Shown: piece by piece, positions 35,821 through 47,510 of the stretch | Layout of the letters: each line of letters begins with the position of its first letter | Position numbering within the stretch: the stretch's first letter is position 1 | Notes under the pieces: generated by a model | Database searches by the model: none | What the model was told of the DNA's origin: nothing | What the model saw: only the letters and a program-made list of their open reading frames with translations | Assembly (NCBI RefSeq): GCF_016086655.4 | Contig: NC_052139.2 | Span: 2,666,001-2,730,000, forward strand | DNA length: 64,000 nucleotides | Origin: Lepeophtheirus salmonis | Taxonomy: Eukaryota > Arthropoda > Copepoda > Siphonostomatoida > Caligidae | Direction: 5' to 3' | Translations under genes and position numbers: made by a program

Positions 35821-38800
35821 AACATAACAATTGTTACAAGAAGTTGCAGTTAGAACTTAATTTGTCCGCAAATGATTTGTATTTTGGGATAGCCGTAAAA
35901 AAAAAAGTATTTCCACTTTTTTATGAAGAATGTAACCATTTAAAATAAAAAAATTACTCAATTACAAAATGTCTCGCAATTCAAGGTATAACTTTAGTAT
36001 ATTTATATGTGTATTATAACAGCTGATCAAGTGTTTTCATTTCTCATTATTTTTAATCAATCATTCAAAAAAACAAAAACATTACGCGAAGGACATTCTT
36101 TATCAATATATAATGAGGGAAATGCACGGTTTTTTAAATAAAGTTCCTTTTAGCTGGTAGGCTGAAATGTAGTATGACTCGGCCTTACAATACAATACAA
36201 ACACTTCAGTCAGAAATATATGTAACATAGTTTTAAATAAAGTAAAATATTTTTCCAAGTCTTCCACGAACATCTCTGGAATAAAATTAGATTCAAAAAT
36301 AAAATCTGTGTTTCATTGGTTGAAGTAGTCAAACATCATTCACCAGACCCCTAATTATCACAAAAACCATAATTAGTCATTACTTTTTCTTTTGTTATCA
36401 TCCAAATTTTAGGTACTAATAATTATAGTTCTGGAAACATTTATTTTTTTCATTCTACGAATTCAGTTGGTATACGAATAGTTTTAATGACTATTTTCCA
36501 TTGGTGGATATATTTTTTCCCCTTTGAAAAAATGCGTGTTTTACAAAAGTTGGAATATATAAAGATATTATATTTGGACAGTGAACCTCCGAAGAACAGA
36601 CCATATAGCCCCTATATTAACCATTATATACGTGGTCCGTAAATACAAAAGCGTACCGGAATTAATTTTTTTTAAACTGAGTATTCTTTGACAAATAACC
36701 GTCAAATTTGTATCAACCCTTTTGGGTGACCAACAAATTGAATTCATGTAGCCAAAATTGAGTGTCATAGTAAGATAATAAGAAATTAATAGTTTTTTGG
36801 GACACATATTAGTCTTTGGAATCAAATAGAGGTTCTAAACAAAGCCTATAATTAGCAAAAATATGTGCTCCATATCGGGGCCAATATAATATGTGCCTTA
36901 AAATAATTGTATCAAGTGAAAAACGTTCCATGGGAGTAATACAATAACAAAAAAATAATTTTGTTTTTTTCTTCTAATTATCTACTTTGCGTGTTTTCTG
37001 ATGCAAAATTATAAAAAGAATCTTCCTACACATACCAACAGGGTTGTTTCAGATGTAAAACAATGCAATTATACACACTTTAGTTAAATATTAAGCATTT
37101 AAGGGTTAAATCAAATAAAGATACTAAACAATAACTTAAATTCTTAACACTCATCCCACATATATGAATACAAAGCTATGATGCACTGAAATATACCAAT
37201 AAAATGTTCGACTATATGTATATATGAAGTATAAAAATATATATTTGCGATTTTCTGATTTTATTGATTTTTGTGCAAGATTGATTGTATCTTAACAAAC
37301 CAAATCTATCAGTTGAGTACGTACGTATTTCATTATCTTGTATTAACACAAAAAATGGTTCGTGTTTCAAGGGTCCACTTTTTAATGTCAAGTAATTTTT
37401 TGAACAAAAATGTTGGTAATTTTTTTTTCTTCTTTATGTGAACTGTGGTTATCCGTAGTAAATATATTTATACAGACATGTGTATACACGTTTAATACTC
37501 TATGACATGTTGTCATAGAAATAATTGTGAATGTTTGTAAGATACATACATAAAAAAGTTAACTTTTTTTTCTGAATATTTACTCCGTCTAAAAAGACTC
37601 AACGTGACAAAGAGAAAAGAGATATGAAGGAAGTGAGGGTTTGAGTGATCTTTTTGTAAATGTACTTTTGTAATACAAGTTAACTGAATTGCTAGCAGAT
37701 CTCTTCACTAATCTGGTTTTACGTGCCCAAATCCAGGATCAGTTCTTTGAAGAGAAAGAGTGAAAATAAAAAAATATATATATTCGGACATATTTATTTT
37801 TTTCAATTCTAGTATGAGGTGACTGTTTTTGTTTTGATAATAATATATGGGTCTTTTCATTTTCGCAAGTAACAAAATACGCCTTTCTTAATGAATAATT
37901 TGGTTCATTTTTAATGAAATAACGATTTTTTAAGAAATATTATTTTTATAATATATTAACATTTTATAACATTTTTTTACATATATACATACTCCCTGAT
38001 GTAAGTAATTTAAATATTTATTAAATAAGAAAGTAGTCGTATTATTGAAATAATGCTAAGGTGTGCATGTATACCAAGAGCATTGTTTCAATTGGTTTCT
38101 GTTAGTTATCTCTTTCGTAGATCATAGTTCAGTTGCATTTACAGTAAATATTGAGATTTGTATAAAATATAAACGCTGGTATGTTGAAATGATTTTTTTT
38201 TGGTTTTATTACTGAGAATTTTACACTAAGGTGGTATTCAAGCCAATTTATTTTTGGCAATTAAATCCACCAATCGAAAATAATCAAATATTATTTTGTA
38301 GAATTGATAATCTATAAAAGTGATCAAAAACTCAAACTATTGGAGTATAGCTGTTTTTTGAAAGACTCTATTAAGTTTTTTTAGGAGTGTCCAGGTTGTG
38401 TCCAAATATAATATTTCATAAACGAAATTATTTTCCAAATTGTAACGAAGGGACTACAAATTTGAATTCATATTTGGTGATTTATGCTATGTTATTATAA
38501 AAGGACTTATGTAAAAATGTACTTGAGTAAATACAAATGTATGTATATTGAAAATGGAGTCTTCAAATATACAGCATAACTTTGTAGGTATGAATATTAT
38601 TTTCTCTCTCGTCATGAGTCACATTTTGTTTGTTTGTTTAAACAGGTAAAAATCTCTTCATATATGTCATAAAAAAGTTTTGCTGTATATAACAGAATAT
38701 TAAAAAAAGAGTTTTTATATAATAACACATATTTTCCTTTCTGAGCTCCTCTTTATGATATGTTTATTCATGAAACCCAATCCGACTTTACTAGACCCTA

Positions 38801-39080
38801 TTTATAAATAGCTTGGATATATGAAAAATATATATACCAATCTAATAAAACTTTTATCGTTTATTAACATTTTTTTATTATTATTATTATTTAGAACTGT
38901 TCCCAAGTTCATTTTTGACGAGTCCGGCAAAATCTGGAGTTTTGGAGGCGCTCTGATGCAATTCAAGTCTGAAGACTCCGTTTTGTTAGACATAAGTTCA
39001 ACTCTAGTCATGACTTTTAATCCCAAACTCTAATAATCTGTTTTCATTATCATAATTAATATTTAATAAGTGTACCCATA
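35821..39080. other. Long AT-rich non-coding stretch
   Basis: No gene or transposon end supported. The 85-codon minus frame at 36568-36825 and the paired frames at 38802-39033 have no recognised domain. The latter contain GACTCC/GGAGTC-type words of a kind seen in repeats. Confidence 0.45.
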
Positions 39081-39085
39081 TTATA

Positions 39086-39582
39086 CAGGGCAACTTCTTT
39101 CAAATGGGACAGTTTGAAATTCAATTTACGCATTAATCATAGGTATTATTGCAGAACTCATTTTACGAAAAAATATCTGCATACATGTTTGCTAGAAATA
39201 AAATAAATTGATTATTCCACGTAGGCACCCTTGTTGGCCAACACAGCTTTGCAACTAATAAGGATCTCTTCTTTGGTAATTTCTGATCGTTTTAGTGTTT
39301 GGGCAACAATTTGTTTTTCTTCAAATGAAAAAGAAGTATTATATTCTTATGTATCACTTGAGAAAACGAACTTGAATGAAACTTTGAAATTTAACAACAT
39401 AACTTTAACATTGAAACTTCTGAATCTATATGCAAATAGAGAATGTTGTAAAAAAAAGTTATTTTTAAATGGCGATTGAGGTAAAAAATAATTTCATTTG
39501 AAGACTGAAACTTTTCAAACTTTTACATTAAAATACAATAGAAGATCGAATGAACAGGTTACTCTAAAATTGGACACCCTAG
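39086..39582 (-). mobile_element. Internally deleted Tc1/mariner element
   Basis: TA-CAGGGCAACTTC on the left and the inverse of ACTCTAAAATTGGACACCCT on the right, followed by TA, bound a 497-bp copy; the ends are diverged. The minus strand holds two pieces of a transposase joined in one frame. An N-terminal segment SFEEKQIVAQTLKRSEITKE is followed at once by a C-terminal segment SCKAVLANKGAYVE and a stop at 39208. The whole catalytic core is missing, so this is a non-autonomous deletion derivative. Confidence 0.65.
39207..39325 (-). pseudogene. Transposase N-terminus fused to C-terminus
   Basis: About 38 codons stay open across the deletion joint. The N-terminal part resembles the first helix of the DNA-binding domain; the end ANKGAYVE matches the usual KGGYIE-type tail of Tc1/mariner transposases. 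No ATG opens it: the frame upstream meets a stop near 39345. Confidence 0.5.
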
Positions 39583-40995
39583 TACATGTGAATTTCAGGT
39601 CAAATTTATTTTTTCTTAAATCCTTAAAAGATGTATTTGCAACTGAATAGAAGAACTAAAATGAAGTTTAGTTAGCAAACCCCTTCTCCCCTACTTGTAT
39701 TAAGATAAACTGAAAATGGAGTGCTTAGTGTAGATTACTTCTTAATCCAGGTTTTTATTTGTAACCCTCAATTTATTTGAGAACTGGATGTGGCGGTTTG
39801 GTAAAGTAAAACGCTTATAACAGGTGGCCGTTTTACTAGTAATATCATAATAATAATTTGCTATAAAGAAAGATGTTTTTGAGACAAAATTCTGGAATTC
39901 AATTTAAGTGATTTGTGATTCAAGTCACAAATACTTTGAAAATTTTACAGAATATTTAATAACCTTTTTTTTCAAAAAGAATAGTCAGAAAAAAACCAGA
40001 AAATTAGAATACCTTTATTTTTTTGGACAAATTTGTCGACAAGATGTTTTGGTACACCCTCGTGGTCAAAGGTCCGCTGCATACAGTCGAATATCCCTAA
40101 CACTTTTATTACTATTCAACAGAAAAAAATTTGTTACTTTTTGATGAGCATAAATTTGTTCTTGAACTTCAGATATGATAGGCCTATACATATCATTATA
40201 ATTGGCTTAGTAAAGTCTTTGTTATGTGCAAACATCCTTAGAGAAAAAGAGGGGGAAGTAAAAAAAATAGCAAAACAAAAAATGGCAATAACCATTAAGT
40301 TTAAGTTCTGTTTTTTTTTTTTTTTCCATTACCCAATATTATACATTAAAAATATTCGAGTAAATTATATAATTTATTTAATTACCTTCATTTTCCTTTT
40401 TTTTCACTAAAAAATAATAAGTATATAATTATTTAAAGCCATTGCTTTAAAAGTGAAACTTTTTTTTTCTTCTTTGACGCTCACAAAAAGAAATATAATA
40501 TCTCCAAGAGTTTTTTCATAAAATGGTTATATTTATGTAAATATGATATAGGAGGAAGATGGGGGGGAATCATTAATGAAAAATTAGGCATATACGGCAG
40601 ACAATATGGGTTTCTTATTCCTTTTTTATTCATATACAACGAACAAATTATGTTTTGTCAACTACTTACTTATTATAAGGTCACGGAAGGTTTAGATATG
40701 TCAGAATTAGACTTATGGATTTCATCTTCGATTTTGACATGTACACATTATGATTAGTGATAAGACTCGTTCAAAGAACGATCCCCCCCTCTTTGTTCTT
40801 AAGTGATTTTCTCTAAAACGATTTGAAATGATATTACAATCAAGACCACGATTTGAGACTTTAGACTCTAATTGAAGCAGTTCAAATGGTAGACCGATTT
40901 TTGTATAGAGAATATATAGAGAGACGAAGTTTTTATTTAGGACGTTTTATGGACTGGAGATTGCACTAGCTATTGTGTGGGTATTAATTCTGTAA
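39583..40995. other. Non-coding stretch without recognised content
   Basis: The 125-codon plus frame at 40033-40410 is the longest in the window but is dominated by Phe, Ile and Lys, includes a poly-T tract read as poly-Phe, and shows no domain. Confidence 0.45.
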
Positions 40996-40999
40996 TAAC

Positions 41000-41405
41000 C
41001 AGTGATGCAATTCGTATGTATTTTGTTGTCTTGGCTGTTATTTTGGAATTGGTAATCTGAAGAATGACTTTTCTTTTCCTTAGTAGAAGTCATTATTATT
41101 TAATTTCTGAGAAGTTTACTTCCTCTTCCCAAACATAGAATTATATACAAAACCGGATTTAACATTCGTGTGTGCTCATCAAAGTCGGAAGTAATATTCA
41201 TGATTTGTTGTGGAGTAATTCCTTGTTGGACTCAGAGTAGAATGGATAATCAACATTGGAGTAGTTCTTGCCAATGCCTATGATTATAGGTCCTTCTTCC
41301 CCTCCTCCCTTTTAACAGCTGATTGTTGTTGATCTCTTCCAAAACATTCTTCAAATTGCCAGGGTTACCATATTGTTTTTCGATTTTTTTTAACATGCAT
41401 TATAC
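41000..41405 (+). repeat. 430-bp dispersed repeat, copy 3
   Basis: Same order of words as copies 1 and 2, including GGAATTGG, CTGAAGA, AACCGGATT, GTGTGCTCATCAAA, ATTTGTTGTGGAGT, GGACTCAGAGTAGAAT, CCAAAACATTCTTCAAATTG and a T-run ending in AACATGC. Confidence 0.6.
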
Positions 41406-42396
41406 AACCAATTTGTATCACTAATATTAACCTATAAAAAAATTGTATTGTTTGTCAAATGTCAAAACGTTAAGACCATAGAGGTACATTTAAATCTTCA
41501 TTTAAATGTTTTCAAACATTTTCAACTGTATTATTTTTAATAAAAGGATCACTTTAAAACTATCATCTCTGTCTTATAAATAATACAATTGAGGCTCGTA
41601 TATATGTTACATTATATCTCGGGTTGCAAAACAATAAGCGTCTGGAAACCCCAGTTCCTAAAACTTATTTGGATGATAGTTTGAGTGATTGACTGTAAAT
41701 TTTCTCTTTTCACACAATAAATTAGCTTCAGCTTATGTTCAGATGACCCAGATCATGTAATAAAAAGTTCCCCTTCTTGTGACTACGTTTATGTAGATCC
41801 TCCTTGATATCCAGGTGTAAAATTAACTTCAGAAATAAGTGGTGACAATTACATTTTCATCACTTTTGGTCAACTCTTCCTGTAATGAAATGTTCATAGC
41901 TCTACTGGGATCGAATTGAGCTTAAAGTAGGTTTGGATAATTCTACCATTATATTCTACAAGATTAAGGGAGATAAATGCCTAACTGTCATCTTTAATTT
42001 ATTGCCTTTTTTTCTAATTGAAGGAAAGGTTGAGATATCTTCTTCAATCATGTATATATATCCTTATTTTCACAGATAATAATATTATTTTGATGTTTCA
42101 CTACATGTACATATTTTCCCTCGTTTTTTTTGCTCTGAATACTATTTTTTTTTACAATGAGTATATATTTGAATATTATACCAACCTTTTTGCAAAAAAT
42201 TTTATAATCTTAAATATATGTAAAATTGTACATATAAGTAAAAACCAGTGGCAAAATATATAAAAAGGGATGTCCTCAGGTCTGGGCATAAGTTTTTGTT
42301 TTATTTTCTTTAAATAATTAGGTATAAAAAAGTTTTTATGCATTTCCTTGTTTATTTAATTTCTTTTTCTCTAATTTTTTTTTCAGTCTCAATATA
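41406..42396. other. Non-coding stretch without recognised content
   Basis: No supported feature. The 81-codon frame at 42018-42263 is a low-complexity Phe/Ile/Tyr/Asn-rich translation. Confidence 0.5.
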
Positions 42397-43208
42397 CAAG
42401 GTTGATATTATCTAGTGGTACACATTTTATTTTTTTCAAGGGTAAAATTTAAAGGAGAGATTTTGTGAGCACATTTATTTTACAAAATCATCAGACAATA
42501 GTACTCGGCACAACTTTAATTCTATATGTAGGCTCTCACCTCTAATAATTGCCTCATTATAAGACCTAAATTCCTTGCAGACGTTGACCATGTAGTCAGA
42601 CTCAAGTATGGTGCACTCCTTTTTTATGGAAGCCTATAGAGATTGGTCACTTATGTGACTAGTAGACCACATCCTCTCCTCCAGACGCGCCTAGATAGAG
42701 TATTTGAAGGGGGTCGCGTCTGGAGAGGAGGGTGGTCACATGTTCAGATCCCAAAAGTGCGGAAAGTTGTCTCTCTGGATGCAAGGTCTTAGCAGTGCCA
42801 AGACACAGAGTTCCGTCTTGAGTGAAATAAAAGTTGTCCTGGAGATTTTATCTTGCCCCAGGTCGCACTTTCTTATTCTGAAGTTACATTGGAGAATCTG
42901 CATTAAGCTGTTCCTTCCTTTTTTCTTCTGAAGACATGTGTCACTGAAGCTGAGACATTGTTTGGGTGTTCGGTTGTGATGTAGCGGCTCTTCAGCTTAT
43001 TCGCAGTGGCATCAACGGTGATTTTTTTTTATTGTCCAAATATTTGTTGGTCTTGAGAAAATTTAGAATATTCTATACTTTTTCCAACCGTTGTTTCTGC
43101 TTACTGTGTTCAGAAATAAAATGTCTTGTTGTCTCCTTCGTGATTTTGCACCAATATATTCAGGATTGAATATAATAAAATGTGTACTACTAGATAAGAT
43201 TAACCCTG
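42397..43208 (-). mobile_element. Tc1/mariner element with TIRs of about 40 bp
   Basis: Left end TACAAGGTTGATATTATCTA, continuing GTGGTACACATTTTATT. The right end in inverse is TACAGGGTTAATCTTATCTA, continuing GTAGTACACATTTTATT. Only about five mismatches occur in roughly 37 bp, and TA flanks both ends. At 812 bp the copy is shorter than an intact element, so the interior is deleted. The right flank (CTATGGGTCAACTTTCTC) is the interior of the hAT-like family also present at 7100, so this copy is nested in that older element. Confidence 0.82.
42500..43110 (-). pseudogene. Tc1/mariner transposase, decayed and deleted
   Basis: Minus-strand pieces in family order: KKITVDATANKLKSRYITT near 42985-43045 (the FTVD-type first catalytic Asp region), then PPSSPDATPFKYSI near 42690-42730 with its leading Trp changed to a stop, a stop, ARLEERMWSTSH, and ASIKKECTILESDYMVNVCK near 42555-42615 ending at a GE-type tail. 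The region with the second catalytic Asp is scrambled or missing. Stops and frameshifts exclude activity. Confidence 0.65.
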
Positions 43209-43430
43209 TATCTATGGGTCAACTTTCTCTACTCTTCTGATTTATAGTTATACAAAGTTGATTGTTGCAACAAATTTAACTGCTTGTGACGTTATTGTAG
43301 GTAGATGCTCAACATTTTGAAACACAACTGTCGTCATGAACAATTTATCTATAGATTCGCTCTAGATCGAATTATATAGAATACATTTCCGTTCAAATTG
43401 GCTTTTTATAAATAATTATTGTTATTATTT

Positions 43431-43550
43431 TTATTTGCTCAATGAAATTGAGGACCCATATCCCTTTTCAAGCCATTGCTTAGCTTGAAGAGTATTTTTT
43501 CCCATCAAGAAGCAGTGTAAAATTACATCACGAAATTCTTTATAACACAT
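43431..43550 (-). pseudogene. Mariner-type transposase N-terminal fragment
   Basis: A 39-codon frame starts MCYKEFRDVILHCF, continues MGKNTLQAKQWLEKGYG and stops after SSISLSK. The pattern EFRxVIxHCFxxGK followed by a Q-A-K helix and YG resembles the N-terminal helix-turn-helix of mariner-class transposases. It ends prematurely and nothing of the catalytic domain follows. It could have been captured by the surrounding hAT-like element or inserted later. Confidence 0.45.
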
Positions 43551-43641
43551 TGGATTGTAAATAGCAAAAATAGCGTTACACTTGGCACAATAACGCACTA
43601 TTTTGCCTGTCGTTTTGTTTAGAAACTAACATAAGTAAACA

Positions 43642-43668
43642 ACGCTCAAACTCCATTAGTTTGAGCGT
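43642..43668. repeat. Perfect 11-bp hairpin
   Basis: ACGCTCAAACT and AGTTTGAGCGT flank a 5-nt loop (CCATT). It sits at the right boundary of the sequence inserted into the hAT-like copy. Confidence 0.8.
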
Positions 43669-43728
43669 AAAAATAGTCATAACTATCTCAGACCGGTTTA
43701 AGATTTTCGAACCGAGCCCCAACACTAG

Positions 43729-44536
43729 AATACCTATATATTCATAAATTATGCCTGTCTTTCATTTCAAAAGTGCTAGCTGTCTGCATACCTCTTAGTG
43801 GCAAAATTAAATAAATAAATAAATATTGCAGTAAAATGGTCTGTGTTTATCATCTGTCGGACGTACATTTTTTCACGTCAGCATTTCAAAGTCTTTCAAA
43901 TATATATCTACACACAAGTCATAACTAGATATGTATGTGGAATTGAATAGAAGTGAATGTTAATGAGTATTATAATTGCTTATTTTCATTTTTAGGAAAA
44001 CACAAATGCATAACATTCAAAGATTTTTTTTTTTTTGTCTTGTCTTGAAATACTACTGTGTATTATTAGTATATGTACATATATTTAAATATATATAAAA
44101 GTTGGTAAAATATTATTTTCCAACTTTCTGAATATATAATTAATTTTTTTTTTGTGAGTGGTTATAAATAAGCCATTAAGGTTGATGATGTTTTGGTGCA
44201 AAGTCTAAAGGAGTAGAATGTACATATACCTAAATATGGCTAAATAAGGTGATTTTAGACCATATTTGGGACGTAGCATCAATTGTAAAATATTAACAAT
44301 CATAATAAACTACTGTTTCTTTTTAAATGACTTCTTTGCTAAAAAAAATAAAAATATTTATACATTCTATTTTCATAAAAATGTTATGTCTTGTATTAGT
44401 TATAGGTGGTTGATCAGGATTTGTGGTGTGTCAACATTGAAGCAGCTTTAAAGAGAAATCACAAAAAAAAAAGTTTGGATATGTTTAAATTCATTTATGT
44501 GCTTCCCAAATATTCAAACGCCTCACTTGTTCAGAG
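43729..44536. other. Non-coding stretch without recognised content
   Basis: T-runs and TA-rich sequence. The 61- and 69-codon frames have no domain. Confidence 0.5.
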
Positions 44537-44646
44537 TAGTGTTTGTCAGTCCTTAATTTTTCACTCCAATCCAGTCTTGGGACCGGTTTTATCAGTCCTT
44601 GGTAACTATCCTTAAGACCTGTAGCTTTCTTGGATTGTCAGTACTA

Positions 44647-45461
44647 CTGAGTGGTCCATTAAAATCTGAATACTTTGAGTTTTAAACTCAGATCAAGATA
44701 CATTTATTAATTAACCATATAATTTCGACAAATTTAATAGTATAAATAGATGTGTGTTTAGACTCTCTTTATCATTAATGGAGACGCCCTTAGCGACAAT
44801 TATGGCTTCCAGGTGGCAGTGGAAGGCCTGGAACCTGCTGTGGATGTATTAATTTGTCATGGTGTCACACTGCTGACTGACAGTGGTTTTGAGGGCCTCG
44901 GTGTTTTGTTGACGGACACTCCACGCCTTTTCCTCGACATGCACCCAAAACAGTAATGGAGGAGGTTGGCATCAGAGCCTAGGAGGGGGAAAAGTATCAA
45001 AAAAGTGTTCAAAAGAGTCTGGTATTTAAGTGACCTCCCTACACCTTTAAAAGCCACTTTTCACACACTTTTTTTATAGCTCTTTGGACAGTCTGGTGTA
45101 AACCCCTGAGATCTCTTGCATGGGCCCTGGTGGACTTGATGGAATAGCCCTGGATTGTTTTCTTTAACTCATGTAGATCCAGTTTGGCCTTTTTTTCTAG
45201 AGTCCTTCTTCCTCTACAACGTTTCGGACTTGTAGACAGCTTAGACAGTGATCATGGAGAAGCCTAACTGCTTAGAGTGTGCGAATGGAAATTCGTCGAT
45301 CACGTTCAAGTGTCATTTTCTCGACTTGTACATAAGCTTTAGAGCTCAGGTTTCTTTTGCTTGTAACTAATTATTTATACTTTAACATATAGATATAAAT
45401 TACTTTCAATCACTCAACCTCCATAAATTAGTAAGTGTTCAGATTTCAATGTACCTCCTGG
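44647..45461 (-). mobile_element. Internally deleted Tc1/mariner element nested in the CAGTCC repeat
   Basis: Left end TA-CTGAGTGGTCCATTAAAA then TCTGAATACTT; inverse of the right end TA-CCAGGAGGTACATTGAAA then TCTGAACACTT. Both are flanked by TA, 815 bp in total. The minus strand encodes an N-terminal region and a C-terminal region of a transposase, while the catalytic centre is largely absent. A fragment of the same family, with the same right end, lies at 47140-47352. Confidence 0.75.
44770..45320 (-). pseudogene. Tc1/mariner transposase, core deleted
   Basis: The minus strand near 45000-45180 gives RKAKLDLHELKKTIQGYS, KSTRAHARDL and TVQRAIKKVCEKW, which suit the second DNA-binding helix-turn-helix. 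After a gap, near 44770-44960, FWVHVEEKAWSVRQQNTEAL, KTTVSQQCDTMTN, a stop and FHCHLEAIIVAKGVSIND follow, the usual C-terminal order. The DDE catalytic aspartates between them are missing. Confidence 0.65.
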
Positions 45462-45500
45462 TAGAGTTGAACTGATGGACTGCAGTCTTTAGTCCTAAAT

Positions 45501-47139
45501 AAGGACCCCCACACATTAGTTCACATATAAATTTAGGGCAACTATGGACTATATATTCAAAATTTTGTAATGGTTTTATTCACTTAATAATAGTTCTCGG
45601 AGTCTATATAGGGTCTTAAATTTGATTTATTAGACTTTATTTGGGATCCATATGGTATTTTTAATAGATATGCCTTTCTATTAGGTTTTTAAATTTCCAG
45701 GAATATTTTCTTTCAGAATGATCCCTTGATTTTTTTAATGCTTGGACAATATATTAAATAATACATATTTAATATATGACGTGTCAACATAAAAGCGGAT
45801 TATAATTCTTTGTTGAAAATCAATCTGACTCAAACTTACGCTAACTATTGTTAAAAACATTAGAATTGGGGGTTAACAAGATATAATTTGTGACTAATAT
45901 AGTGAATAAAAACTTCTATGGATTTTTAATTACTTTTAACTAATTTTATATACTAAAATGTACTCATCAAGGTTGAGGTTGAGTATGATTCATAAAATAA
46001 GAGCTGATACTACAGTAGCAATACCATGTATACCTTAAATTGAACAAAAAGGAAATAGAAAAAGAAAACGAACGACTTATTTACATATTTCTAAGAAAAT
46101 ACAAAAAAAAGATGCATTTATTCTGATGATGTTTCAAAAGCAGACGCAAAATTTCCAGGAAAAAATTTATTTTAAAGGGATTTGAAGAAATTTGGGGTTC
46201 AGAAAATCCCAGTTCACTTGTATAGGGTTGACGGAGCATTATGAAATAATATTGCCCGGATATTAATAAAACAATTCATAAAAAAACAATTCTTTTTTTA
46301 TCCTAGCCTGCTTTAATGGAGAAAAGTGATATATGTTCTGTTACTGTTAATGGGCTGTTACTTTTTCTCACAACATTCTTTTATCTATGAAAACATCCTT
46401 TAGATATTTCCATATGGTTACAAAACTATGGAAATTTCAAGAATGCCTATGAACATTAGTATCAACTTCTTAGCCTTTAACCTCCATCAAAATAAAACCC
46501 TTAGTCAGAGACGCCTCCTTAGTCCATCAATAATTGTTTGTTGTTCATCTCATATTTCACAAAAGGAATCATTGTTTTAAAAGAGACATGTTGATGCAAA
46601 TTAAGAATCAAACAGAGTAGATTGTCTTCTTCATATATTAGAACAAATGCAATATTGTTATGCACCCTCTTTTGGGCCATATGGCCCTGTTTGTTCCCTC
46701 CACACACATACATTCTATTCAATCAACATAAACAAGCTTGAAAAAGTGTTTTGTTATTATTTCCATGTACGTCGATATGTTTGTTTGTACACTTAATGCT
46801 TTATTAATTAAATCAAGATAAAAGAAAATACCTTCATATATTAGATTGTAATCTTTTCTTACCTACCTATGTACCTCCTTAGAAGATATGGAATTCGCAT
46901 GCACCCCTTAATTTTCCTATAATGACACAATATATCGTTTTAAATATAAGGTAGGCATGGAATGATTTCAAAACAAAATCCCGATTGGAATGCAATTCTA
47001 GTAAAAATTTCCCGATTCCAATTCTTAAATATTTTGAATAACAGTTAAAGGTTACATTTTTCTATCAAGAGCGTCCACAGAATTATATTTTAGGGGGAAG
47101 GGGGCTTGGTTTTTGGATTTTTTTTTGGGAAAATATCAA
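45501..47139. other. Non-coding stretch with one repeat fragment
   Basis: At 46950-47040 GGCATGGAATGATTTC and CCCGATTCCAATTC resemble the repeat at 51047-51486. The 67-codon minus frame at 46519-46722 has no recognised domain. Confidence 0.45.
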
Positions 47140-47352
47140 AAGTTGGGACGTTGGTCCCAGAAACAGCCGACTGCTGGGAGTGCGCGAATGTATATTCTTT
47201 GGTCATATTCAAGTGTCATTTTCTCGACTTGAACATAAGCTTTAGAGCTTGTGTTTGGTTTGTTTTGTATCGATACTATAATATTTAGATATATAAATTA
47301 CTTTTAATCAATCAGCCTTTATTAAGTGTTCAGTTTTCAATGGACCACCCGG
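47140..47352 (-). mobile_element. Terminal fragment of the 44647-type Tc1 family, nested in a SINE
   Basis: Matches 45260-45461 through GAGTGTGCGAATG/GAGTGCGCGAATG, TTCAAGTGTCATTTTCTCGA, ACATAAGCTTTAGAGCT, ATAAATTACTTT and a terminal TTCAATGGACCACCCGG-TA. The other end is lost. The adjacent TA falls in the GGAGTA step of the SINE that continues at 47353. Confidence 0.75.
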
Positions 47353-47510
47353 TACTCTATCTGAAAAAGGAATTTTCTTTTAAGTTCATTATATGTACAT
47401 AAAGTACATTTCCTTTTTTAGAAACTACCTAGACACGAACTTACGTACATTGAGTTTAAGATAATAAACTATACCAAACGGTTGTCAATTGAGGAATGTC
47501 GTTCCATTTC
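47353..47510 (-). mobile_element. tRNA-derived SINE, copy interrupted by a Tc1-like fragment
   Basis: Minus strand: GGAACGACATTCCTCAATTG, TTAAACTCAATG, AAGTTCGTGTCTAGG (B-box-like) and GTAGTTTC give a decayed tRNA head. A body with GGAAATGTACTT follows, and it breaks at CAGATAGAGTA where the Tc1-like right end begins. The hairpin tail is therefore missing. Confidence 0.5.

Larger units (their letters stand above)
43209..43728 (+). mobile_element. hAT-like non-autonomous element, left-truncated and interrupted
   Basis: Homologous to 7100-7290 at its left (CTTCTGATTTA, GCAACAAATTTAACT, TAGATTCGCTC-AGA) and ends CCGAGCCCCAACACTAG, matching the right end at 7457. Between about 43400 and 43670 it carries sequence absent from the 7-kb copy, including a mariner-type transposase fragment. 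Its left part is displaced by the Tc1-like element at 42397-43208. Confidence 0.55.
44537..45500 (+). repeat. CAGTCC-rich repeat, copy 3, split by a Tc1-like insertion
   Basis: The left half, 44537-44644, starts TAGTGTTTGTCAGTCC as in the copy at 35562. The right half, 45464-45500, reads ACTGCAGTCTTTAGTCCTAA as at that copy's end. The intervening 815 bp are the Tc1-like element listed next. Confidence 0.55.

Noticed and set aside
40033..40410. Longest open frame in the window (125 codons, plus)
   Set aside because: Composition is Phe/Ile/Lys-rich, it reads a poly-T tract as poly-Phe, and no motif or homologous pattern was recognised.
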